From: Lachnospiraceae bacterium
GTDB taxonomy: Bacteria; Bacillota; Clostridia; Lachnospirales; Lachnospiraceae
DNA: 38,981 nt
Assembly: GCA_030524705.1 (NCBI GenBank)
Contig: JAUNGD010000028.1
Span: forward strand, 3,997 to 42,977
Reading direction: 5' to 3'
Shown here one piece after another: positions 32,497 to 38,981 of the stretch. Below the pieces are notes generated by a model, which did not search any database, was not told the DNA's origin, and worked only from the letters and a program-made list of their open reading frames with translations. The stretch's first letter is position 1. Every line of letters begins with the position of its first letter. The translations under genes and the position numbers were made by a program.

Positions 32497-34257
32497 ATGC
32501 GATTCGAAAGAAAATGGAACATACAAAGACCCTCTCTGCGTTCCTTCATCACCATCACAATTTCTCTGATCGTGGCCGTTGTCCTGCTGTGCTCCACCTG
32601 CTTTTTTTACCTCAGAACCTCCAGGATACTAAGGGATAATTCCCGGGAATCCATCACCAACCAGCTCAATCAGGTCAACAGCCTGATCACAGAGCAGATT
32701 GATACTATAGATTCTGTCATTCCGCTGTTTCTGTCCAACAATCTGATCCTGGATGCGCTGGAGTCTCCCCAGGGCAGCGGCGTCCGGGAGGACAAGCGTT
32801 TTCTGATCGAACGGCAAATGTCCTATATTTACAGCAGCACGCTTCTCTCCGACAAAAATTTCACTGATTCCATCTACGTTCTCTGCGATGATGACACAGT
32901 ATTCCATACGTATACCTCCGGCACTCTGGAAAATGTAACAGACAAAATCCGGGAGCTGTCAGAAGCCATCAACACCTCCGAGACGGGCCTCATGTGTTTT
33001 CCCCTGGCCTCCGAGACGGGACACATTTATTTTGCCCGGAATCTATACAACAGCAACACCGGACATCATATGGGAATCCTCGTTCTGAATATTGATTCCA
33101 AAAAGTTTATGGCCTATTGTACCAAAACTGTCAACCCGGAATGGTTTATCACGCTGTACAATTCCGAACTTGAAATACTGTCAGATACGGACAGGGCCTC
33201 CCAGAGCCGCGATCTGAAGGAGCAGATCACGCTGCCGAATACCGGCATCACCTTTCAGGAGCAAAGGCTTTCCGGCGAACAGTACTATATCGCTGCCCGG
33301 AAGCTGGGGAAGCTGAACCTGACCTCCGCCGTAGCCGCCCCAAAGGAGCTGCTGCTGCAGGATCTGAACGGCACGCTGAAATCCTACCTGCTTTTGCTGT
33401 GCATCACGATCCTCGTCGCTCTTGCCGCCGCCATCATTATAAGCAGGACGGTCACAAGGCCCATCGACAAAATGGTATTTCACATCAACGAAATTTCCAA
33501 CGGCGTCCAGGATGCGCTGCCGCCTATGAAAATGTACCGTGAATTCGATACCTGGGCCAACGCCTTCAACGATATGCTGGAAAAGCTGGACGCCTCCTAC
33601 AATGACAATTTTCAAAAGCAATTATTGCTGAAAAACGCAGAGATCCGAACTCTGCAGTCCCAGATCAATCCTCATTTTACGTTTAATGTGCTGAATACCA
33701 TCGCCTGGAAGGCGCAGATGCTGGACAACGAGGAAATCTATCAGATGGTGATTTCACTGGGAGAGCTGATGAGAATGGACATCCTGTCCAAAAATGATTC
33801 CTTTACCACGCTGGAACAGGAAATGGAATACGTGAAGCTGTACATTTATCTTCAGCAAATGCGTTTTGAGGACAAAATTTCCTGTACGATCCAGATTGCG
33901 CCGAAGCTGATGCAGTACCGCGTCCCCGTACTCTGTATTCAGCCTCTGGTGGAAAATGCCATCGTTCATGGCCTTGAGCCAAAAAAAGGAAAGGGACGGC
34001 TGGAAATTCAGGTGCTGGAAACGGACGAGCACAAAATGGAGGTCAATATCATGGACGACGGAATCGGATTTCAGAAAATTCCTGATATTCCCGCCATCTA
34101 CAGCTCTGTGAAGGACGAACACACCCACATCGGCCTGAAGAACCTGAACAAACGGCTGGAGCTTCTCTTTGGGGAAAGCGCGCACCTGCGGATCCAAAGC
34201 GAGCCCGGCCATTATACCTCCGTTTCTTTTACCATTCCGATTGCAGAAACGAAGTAG
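32497..34257 (+). CDS. YesM-type sensor histidine kinase
   Basis: The 586-aa kinase has TM1 at residues ~17-38, an extracellular sensor of ~255 aa (Cache-like), TM2 at ~296-316 and HAMP ~317-370. The His_kinase domain has SQINPHFTFNVLN (His393), N-box PLVENAIVHG and G-box DDGIGF. The usual HFLYN is HFTFN here; the His is kept. Start at 32497 follows AGGAGG. It pairs with the regulator 20 bp downstream and, from its divergent position, should sense the substrate of the disaccharide importer or a signal related to it. Confidence 0.94.
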   Translation: MRFERKWNIQRPSLRSFITITISLIVAVVLLCSTCFFYLRTSRILRDNSRESITNQLNQVNSLITEQIDTIDSVIPLFLSNNLILDALESPQGSGVREDKRFLIERQMSYIYSSTLLSDKNFTDSIYVLCDDDTVFHTYTSGTLENVTDKIRELSEAINTSETGLMCFPLASETGHIYFARNLYNSNTGHHMGILVLNIDSKKFMAYCTKTVNPEWFITLYNSELEILSDTDRASQSRDLKEQITLPNTGITFQEQRLSGEQYYIAARKLGKLNLTSAVAAPKELLLQDLNGTLKSYLLLLCITILVALAAAIIISRTVTRPIDKMVFHINEISNGVQDALPPMKMYREFDTWANAFNDMLEKLDASYNDNFQKQLLLKNAEIRTLQSQINPHFTFNVLNTIAWKAQMLDNEEIYQMVISLGELMRMDILSKNDSFTTLEQEMEYVKLYIYLQQMRFEDKISCTIQIAPKLMQYRVPVLCIQPLVENAIVHGLEPKKGKGRLEIQVLETDEHKMEVNIMDDGIGFQKIPDIPAIYSSVKDEHTHIGLKNLNKRLELLFGESAHLRIQSEPGHYTSVSFTIPIAETK

Positions 34258-34277
34258 CGTCAGAAAGGAAAGCTGCT

Positions 34278-35819
34278 ATGATATTCAAATTATTGATCGT
34301 AGACGACGAAGCCACCATGCGAAAGGGCATCGCCAATTTCATGAACTGGGAATCCATAGACTGCGAGGTGGCCGGCACGGCCAGCGACGGTCTGGAAGCG
34401 ATCGGACTCCTGCAGAAAATACCCGTGGATATCATTATCACGGACATTAAAATGCCCGAGGCAGACGGCCTGGAAATTGCAAAATATGTTTGTGAAAACC
34501 ATCTCGATATAAAGGTGATCCTTTTGACGGGCTATGCCGATTTTGAATACGCCCAGACTGCGATCCGCTACAATGTGTCCTCCTTTATCCTGAAGCCCAC
34601 CAATAAAAAGAGCCTGTTTGAAGCGGTGCAGGAGGCCCAGAAGGCTTTGATCGTTTCAAAAAAGAACTCCACCATGGCCAAGGAGGAGCTCGCCTTTCTG
34701 AAGGATCAGCTTCTGCAGGAGCTGACGGACCAGCCATATACCAAAAAACGTCAGGACCGCCTGGACGAGCTTGGGTTCTCTCTGGAGAATTACTGCGTCG
34801 CTGCGTTTCAGGCCCTGTCCGCCGGAGACGATATTGCGGCGCTGAAGCGGATCATCATTGAAGAAAAAAGAAATGCTTACTGCTATCGCTACAACCATCT
34901 GATTATCACCGTATATTTTTTGCCTTGTTTCTGCGCTCAGGTTCCGCCGGAGATTCTGGACAACTGCCGGGAGATCGCAGAAATAGCGGGCAGCCTTTCC
35001 GAAAAGGACGTGATTGCCGGAATCAGCGTTCCGCACAGAGACGCCTGGGAATTCGGCATTGCCGTATCCGAAGCGATCCGTTCTCTGTCGCTGAATTTTT
35101 ATACCGAAGAAAATATTTCTTTGTTTTCAGAAGCTCCCGAAAACGACGCTTCTATTTTGACCGCCGAAAATTCCATGGATCTGTATTGTTTTGAGAACTG
35201 CTTGAACAACCGTGAGTTTGATAACGCCGACGGCGTCATTAACAGCATTTTTATGAAATTTAAAAGCAGCCTGGTCAATTCCAGCGACGCCAAAAATATC
35301 TGTGCCCAGATCTACTACATCTGTTCCAGGGTTCTGCTCAAAAAAAGCAGCATTCTGCCGGATACTGCCGTTCTGGAAACGGAATTTCTTTCTGAGCTTC
35401 ACAGCGCCCCGGATATTTTTTCTCTGGAACAGGCGACCCGCAGGCTGGCCGCCGTCACCCGGCAGCGCCTGGTGGGAGATCCCGGCAGCCAGAACAAGCT
35501 GGCGGGCAGCGCCATTGCGTACATCCACAGCCATTTGTCAGAGCCGCTTTCTCTGGAAAGCATCGCAGAGGATCTCCATATCTCCGCCTCTCACCTGAGC
35601 CGGACCTTCAAAAAAGTTCTGAACGAATCTCTGACGGAATATATCAACAAAACCCGGATTGCAAAAGCAAAAGAGTATCTGCAGACCACAGATACTCTTA
35701 CATACGAAATTGCGGAACTGGTGGGCTACCATGACCCGACCTATTTCTCTTCTATTTTCAAAAAATATACGGGAGTCAGCCCGACGGAATACCGCCAGAG
35801 GCAGAACCGGCCACATTAG
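34278..35819 (+). CDS. YesN-type response regulator, receiver plus AraC HTH
   Basis: The 513-aa regulator has a receiver (LLIVDDE, phospho-acceptor Asp56 in ITDIKMPEADG, Lys in FILKPTN), a middle region and a C-terminal AraC HTH (LSLESIAEDLHISASHLSR, closing GVSPTEYRQR). The ATG at 34278 follows AGGA. It is co-transcribed with the kinase and probably activates the divergent importer-GH65-HAD operon. Confidence 0.94.
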   Translation: MIFKLLIVDDEATMRKGIANFMNWESIDCEVAGTASDGLEAIGLLQKIPVDIIITDIKMPEADGLEIAKYVCENHLDIKVILLTGYADFEYAQTAIRYNVSSFILKPTNKKSLFEAVQEAQKALIVSKKNSTMAKEELAFLKDQLLQELTDQPYTKKRQDRLDELGFSLENYCVAAFQALSAGDDIAALKRIIIEEKRNAYCYRYNHLIITVYFLPCFCAQVPPEILDNCREIAEIAGSLSEKDVIAGISVPHRDAWEFGIAVSEAIRSLSLNFYTEENISLFSEAPENDASILTAENSMDLYCFENCLNNREFDNADGVINSIFMKFKSSLVNSSDAKNICAQIYYICSRVLLKKSSILPDTAVLETEFLSELHSAPDIFSLEQATRRLAAVTRQRLVGDPGSQNKLAGSAIAYIHSHLSEPLSLESIAEDLHISASHLSRTFKKVLNESLTEYINKTRIAKAKEYLQTTDTLTYEIAELVGYHDPTYFSSIFKKYTGVSPTEYRQRQNRPH

Positions 35820-35839
35820 CCCCGGTCTGCCCCTGCACT

Positions 35840-36199
35840 TCACTCCAGTTCTCCGATGATCTGCTTTAGCTGCTCGATCTGCTCTGCGGAAAGCTTCTTC
35901 CGCCCCAGCAGAGCCGCAAACAGCTTATCCTCGGAGCCGTCGTAGATCTTGTTGATCAGCTCCTCCGTTTCCGCCTCCTGCACCGCTTCCTTTGGTATCA
36001 GGGCATGGCACATAAAATTAGGCTCCGACCGTTCGATCGCGCCCTTCTTAATACACCTCTTGATCAGCGTATACGTCGTATTCTTATTCCAGCCAATCTC
36101 AGCGCCCAGAAGATCCGCGATATGCTTCGCCGTGGAATCGCCCTGCTTCCAAAGGACATCCATTACCTTTAGCTCAGAATCAAACAGCTTTATATCCAT
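35840..36199 (-). CDS. BlaI/MecI-family transcriptional repressor
   Basis: The 119-aa protein has the BlaI/MecI/CopY winged helix (LFDSELKVMDVLWKQGD, AKHIADLLG, NKNTTYTLIKRCIKKGAI) and a short C-terminal dimerisation helix region (KLSAEQIEQLKQIIGEL). These repressors are normally released by a BlaR1-like M56 membrane protease encoded next to them. None is present; the regulator gene converges 20 bp downstream. The ATG at 36199 follows AAAGGAG. The operator at 36216-36231 indicates autoregulation; targets elsewhere are unknown. Confidence 0.92.
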   Translation of the reverse strand: MDIKLFDSELKVMDVLWKQGDSTAKHIADLLGAEIGWNKNTTYTLIKRCIKKGAIERSEPNFMCHALIPKEAVQEAETEELINKIYDGSEDKLFAALLGRKKLSAEQIEQLKQIIGELE

Positions 36200-36215
36200 G
36201 TCTTTACTCCTTTTA

Positions 36216-36231
36216 TACTACTGTTGTAGTT
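36216..36231 (-). promoter_or_regulatory. BlaI-type operator
   Basis: The inverted repeat ACTAC-TGTT-GTAGT (36217-36230) resembles the TACA/TGTA-type BlaI/MecI operator (ACTACA ... TGTAGT) and lies between promoter and start of the repressor gene. Confidence 0.65.
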
Positions 36232-36233
36232 TT

Positions 36234-36262
36234 ACATTATCACAGCCTTATGCACATGTCAA
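36234..36262 (-). promoter_or_regulatory. promoter of the BlaI-family gene
   Basis: TTGACA (36262-36257) is followed on minus by overlapping -10 candidates: TAATGT at 17 bp (36239-36234) or GATAAT at 15 bp (36241-36236). The operator covers the predicted start of transcription. Confidence 0.6.
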
Positions 36263-36434
36263 TACGCCGCTCTTACTTTTCTGTCTTTTCCTCTAAACAG
36301 TAACGTTTTCCATATTTAACCGAAATTTCTCTCGCTACTGCGGAATTATTCGCCTAAATTTTTTTGGGTACGGTTTTGGGAACGAACGGTATTTAAGAAA
36401 AAATGAGAATGAAGGACACATACTTTTTAGACAG

Positions 36435-36472
36435 AAAAAAACCGGAAACCCTTTATTTATCGGATTTCCGGT
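36435..36472 (-). terminator. terminator of the tRNA-Pro gene
   Basis: ACCGGAAA (36441-36448) pairs with TTTCCGGT (36465-36472), and T residues follow on minus (36440-36435). It lies 16 bases after the tRNA 3' end. Confidence 0.85.
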
Positions 36473-36487
36473 GCCCCTGCCAAGGAG

Positions 36488-36561
36488 TCGATGCGACAGG
36501 ATTTGAACCTGCGACCTCTGCGTCCCGAACGCAGCGCTCTACCAAACTGAGCCACGCATCG
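36488..36561 (-). tRNA. tRNA-Pro (anticodon CGG)
   Basis: A 74-nt cloverleaf on minus: all seven acceptor pairs form (CGATGCG with CGCATCG), D-arm GCTC/GAGC, anticodon stem CTGCG/CGCAG with loop TTCGGGA, T-arm GCAGG/CCTGT with TTCAAAT. C1-G72 and A73 are proline identity elements. CCA is not encoded (CTCC follows), so it must be added. Confidence 0.96.
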
Positions 36562-36574
36562 TTTCAGCTTGATT

Positions 36575-36603
36575 AGTATAACACCCTTTTACAAAAAATG
36601 CAA
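36575..36603 (-). promoter_or_regulatory. promoter of the tRNA-Pro gene
   Basis: TTGCAT (36603-36598) and TATACT (36580-36575) are 17 bp apart on minus, about 14 bases before the mature tRNA 5' end, with an A-rich block upstream. Confidence 0.8.
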
Positions 36604-36656
36604 GCTTTTTTATTATTTTTTTCTTCGCTGGTGATTTATATCCCGGAAAAATGACA

Positions 36657-36683
36657 GGATACCCGTTCTGCAAACAGGTATCC
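36657..36683 (-). terminator. hairpin after the oxidoreductase gene
   Basis: GGATACC (36657-36663) pairs with GGTATCC (36677-36683); on minus TGTCATTTTTCC follows. It should end the isomerase-oxidoreductase transcript. Confidence 0.65.
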
Positions 36684-36726
36684 CGTCTTCTTCCGTTTCT
36701 ATGCTGTACCGTTTTTGGTATATACT

Positions 36727-37884
36727 TTACTTTAGTTCTGTCCAGGCAGCATTGTTTTTGCTGCTCTCCACTGCGGCGTGAATGAACCGCACGCCTGCAA
36801 CGCCGTCATGAACACTCGGGAAATCCAGATCTGCTTTTTCTACCGCTTCGCCATTGATGCTCTTTAATACAGCGCCCATAAAGCCATGGTAGATGTTGGC
36901 AAATGCATAGGTAAGCCCCTCGGGATGGCCGGAGGGGATGTGGCTCAGCTCTGCCCCGCGCCCGGTGACGTATCCGGTGCCTCTGTGGTAAATCTGCTCC
37001 GGCTGTCCCTTCTTTGTCACCTTCAGGTAATCCGGCTCCTCCTGTACCCATTCAATGGCGCCCTGGGAACCAAAAATGCGTACCACAAGGCCGTTCAGAT
37101 GTCCGGCGCATACCTGGGAACAGCTGTAGACTCCGTGAACTCCGTTTTCATACTCCACCAGTATATTTGCGTTCAGATCCAGATCCATGCCGTAGTGATC
37201 CAGTACGGCCGCCACCTTTTTCGGATGCATGCCGGTTATGTAGGCAACGGTATCCTCGATATGGGTTCCAATATCCCCGACACAGTTGGAAATACCTGAT
37301 TTCTCGGGATCGGTACGCCATACGGACATCTTCGTGGTGGTCTGGTCGCCTCCGCCGATCTCGTCGATCAGCCAATCTTGCAGGTATTCGGCGTTCACGT
37401 TTACAATATCGCCGATTTCGTCCTTTTCGATCAGCTCCTTTGCCAGCTTCACCATCGCATATCCGGTATAGGTATAGGTCACTGCAAAATACAGGCCTTT
37501 TTCCTCCGCCAGCCTTTCCAGCTCTTCTCCCTGTTCCACCGTGAAGCACAGCGGCTTTTCACAGGCTACGTGGATCCCTGCCTCCAGGAACGCTTTTGCC
37601 ACTTCATAGTGGGTGGCGTTGGGGGTAACAATGCTGACAAAATCAATTCCGTCTTCTCTGGCCGCCTCTGCCTGGGCCATCTCCCGGTAGTCCTTGTAAA
37701 TCCGGTCCGCCGCGATTCCGTAAAACTCCCCGGTCTCCCGGTTCTTCTCATCTCTTGAGCTGAAGCATCCGGCTGCCAGATCCGCAGTTTCCTCCAGGGC
37801 GATGGCCTTTCTGTGTACTGCCCCGATGAAGGCGCCTATGCCGCCGCCCACCATGCCGTAGCGAAGTCTCTTTCTTTTATCCAT
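36727..37884 (-). CDS. Gfo/Idh/MocA-family NAD(P)-dependent oxidoreductase
   Basis: The 385-aa dehydrogenase has an N-terminal Rossmann fold (GMVGGGIGAFIGAVHR, residues ~10-25), the VTPNATHYEVAKAFLEAG stretch and the family motif CEKPL. The C-terminal alpha/beta domain contains DIGTHIEDTVAYITG with a likely catalytic Asp/His, and HIPSGHPEG. Substrate is probably a sugar, inositol or glycoside hydroxyl group. It is encoded 18 bp after the isomerase-like gene, with ribosome binding site AGGAGG, in a common sugar-catabolism pairing. The substrate cannot be named from the sequence. Confidence 0.93.
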   Translation of the reverse strand: MDKRKRLRYGMVGGGIGAFIGAVHRKAIALEETADLAAGCFSSRDEKNRETGEFYGIAADRIYKDYREMAQAEAAREDGIDFVSIVTPNATHYEVAKAFLEAGIHVACEKPLCFTVEQGEELERLAEEKGLYFAVTYTYTGYAMVKLAKELIEKDEIGDIVNVNAEYLQDWLIDEIGGGDQTTTKMSVWRTDPEKSGISNCVGDIGTHIEDTVAYITGMHPKKVAAVLDHYGMDLDLNANILVEYENGVHGVYSCSQVCAGHLNGLVVRIFGSQGAIEWVQEEPDYLKVTKKGQPEQIYHRGTGYVTGRGAELSHIPSGHPEGLTYAFANIYHGFMGAVLKSINGEAVEKADLDFPSVHDGVAGVRFIHAAVESSKNNAAWTELK

Positions 37885-37902
37885 GATTTTTCCTCCTGCT
37901 TC

Positions 37903-38892
37903 CTAGTTTGCAATCGCATCGTCAAATTTAATGTCGGACGCCTTGAAGTCAATCTTGCGGACGAACTCAGCCGCTTCCTTTGCTCCGTATTCCCTTTCCA
38001 TTCCGCTGTCTTCCCACTCTACGGAAAGCGGGCCTTCGTAGCCGATGGCGTTGAGCACCCGGATAATCTCTTCGAAATTCACATCCCCGTGTCCGAGGGA
38101 ACGGAAATTCCAGCCTCTGCGCAGGTCGCCGAAATCAATATGGGAGCCCAGCAGGCCGCTTCTTCCGTCCAGCGTCACCGCAGCGTCCTTCATATGAACA
38201 TGATACACCTTATCTGCAAAATCCTGAAGGAAAAGATGCGGCGTTACTCCCTGCCAGATCAAATGGCTGGGGTCAAAGTTCAGGCCGAATTCTGGACGGT
38301 CTGCAAATTTTTCCAGCAGCCGCTTGGTGGAATAATAGTCAAATGCGATCTCCCCCGGATGTACCTCCAATGCGAATTTGATGCCGTTCTCTACAAATAC
38401 ATCCAGAATCGGAGTCCACAGGTCATAAATTTCCTGATACCCGGCCTCCACCATCTCCTCAGGAGTCTGGGGGAAGGAGTACAGATACTTCCAGATCGGA
38501 GAGCCCGTAAATCCGGTAACCACGCCGCACCCCATTTTCTTTGCCGCGATCGCCGCATATTTCATCGTCTCAATCGCCCAGGCACGGATCTCATCCGGCT
38601 TGTCGGCCAATTCCGGCGGCGCGAAATTATTCAGGCGCGGATCGTTGTAGTCGCCCACGCACTGTCCAATAATATGTGCAGCCAGCGCTTCGCATTTCAG
38701 GTCATATTTCTTCAGAAGGGCTTTTACCTCTTCCACGTAGGCATCGTCCTCCACTGCCCTTTTCAGGTCCAGATGGTTGCCCCAGCATGCCAGCTCCAGG
38801 CCGTCATACCCCATCTCCTTCGCCTTTTTGCACATTACCTCCAGCTCCAGATCTGCCCACTGGCAGGTCATGATCGTCAACAATCTGCTCAT
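37903..38892 (-). CDS. sugar phosphate isomerase/epimerase-like TIM barrel protein
   Basis: The 329-aa AP_endonuc_2 (xylose-isomerase-like) protein has the metal-ligand motifs of the family: FALEVHPGE, LNFDPSHLIWQG, YHVHMKDA and LSVEWEDSG. Relatives include IolE, hydroxypyruvate isomerases and 3-keto-glycoside lyases or epimerases. With the Gfo/Idh/MocA enzyme it probably forms a dehydrogenation-isomerisation pathway for a sugar, inositol or glycoside. The ATG at 38892 follows GGAGGTAAAAGG. The upstream leader is an A-rich array of short repeats reaching the window edge. Confidence 0.9.
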   Translation of the reverse strand: MSRLLTIMTCQWADLELEVMCKKAKEMGYDGLELACWGNHLDLKRAVEDDAYVEEVKALLKKYDLKCEALAAHIIGQCVGDYNDPRLNNFAPPELADKPDEIRAWAIETMKYAAIAAKKMGCGVVTGFTGSPIWKYLYSFPQTPEEMVEAGYQEIYDLWTPILDVFVENGIKFALEVHPGEIAFDYYSTKRLLEKFADRPEFGLNFDPSHLIWQGVTPHLFLQDFADKVYHVHMKDAAVTLDGRSGLLGSHIDFGDLRRGWNFRSLGHGDVNFEEIIRVLNAIGYEGPLSVEWEDSGMEREYGAKEAAEFVRKIDFKASDIKFDDAIAN

Positions 38893-38918
38893 ATCCTTTT
38901 ACCTCCATTTTATCAATC

Positions 38919-38981
38919 TTTTTTATTACCGATCTTTTTTCTTGCCGGCTTTTTTTCTTATCGTTTTTTTATTACCGTTCT
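38919..38981 (-). repeat. degenerate ~15-bp tandem repeats in the isomerase gene leader
   Basis: Four T-tracts on plus (starting 38919, 38935, 38950, 38964) alternate with ATTACCGATC, CTTGCCGGC, CTTATCG and ATTACCGTTC. On minus the unit reads roughly CGGTAATAAAAAA. The array continues past the window end and stops ~15 bases before the ribosome binding site. Confidence 0.6.

Overview
The window looks like a chromosomal segment of a gut-type Clostridia bacterium, most likely Lachnospiraceae. The evidence is strong AGGAGG-type ribosome binding sites, three YesM/YesN-type two-component systems in 39 kb, two carbohydrate ABC importers, GH3 and GH65 enzymes, and DUF2000, C_GCAxxG_C_C and DUF5722 proteins. 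No phage genes, insertion sequences or CRISPR arrays were seen. Species cannot be fixed from the sequence.

Region 1 (1-8516, all minus). Transcription runs from an internally deleted GH3 remnant into an AraC-type response regulator, a two-TM LytS/YesM-type kinase with no extracellular sensor, and a 450-aa duplicated ABC-ATPase-like protein whose nucleotide-binding motifs are all degenerate. An RbsB/RbsA/RbsC-like sugar importer follows, behind its own promoter with two direct repeats. A secreted PELPEGEL-rich protein, cut by the window edge, comes last. The degenerate ABC protein may be a non-catalytic adaptor linking transporter and kinase.

Region 2 (8623-17349) is a probable gallotannin or galloyl-ester degradation locus. 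A LysR regulator is divergent from a minus-strand operon: GH3 glycosidase, beta-phosphoglucomutase, UbiD decarboxylase (LpdC-like), UbiX flavin prenyltransferase (LpdB-like), and a 1016-aa fusion of an LpdD-like domain, a tannase-like esterase and an HSL/BD-FAE-like esterase. Galloyl esters would be hydrolysed to gallate and decarboxylated to pyrogallol, and the glycan part trimmed. Three 41-bp-spaced mini-ORFs chained by ATGA overlaps lie between ubiX and the fusion gene.

Region 3 (17402-25521) holds a second YesM/YesN pair, a small secreted acidic protein, and a 658-base gap with a consensus promoter (TTGACA-17-TATAAT plus an A-rich upstream element). That promoter should drive a ~225-nt RNA carrying three tiny ORFs with strong Shine-Dalgarno sequences and a terminator. 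A secreted DUF5722 putative glycosidase, a C_GCAxxG_C_C protein and a DUF2000 protein follow.

Region 4 (25550-35819) is a disaccharide system. A minus-strand operon encodes a binding protein, two permeases, a GH65 phosphorylase and a HAD hydrolase. It is divergent from its likely regulators, a YesM kinase and YesN regulator on plus.

Region 5 (35840-38981): a BlaI-family repressor with its own operator, tRNA-Pro(CGG), a Gfo/Idh/MocA oxidoreductase and a sugar isomerase/epimerase-like TIM barrel.

A recurring oddity is short tandem duplication (31, 37 and 41 bp) of gene-junction segments containing or abutting the ribosome binding site of the next gene, a related 15-bp A-rich repeat array, and a 42-bp in-frame repeat inside the GH65 gene.
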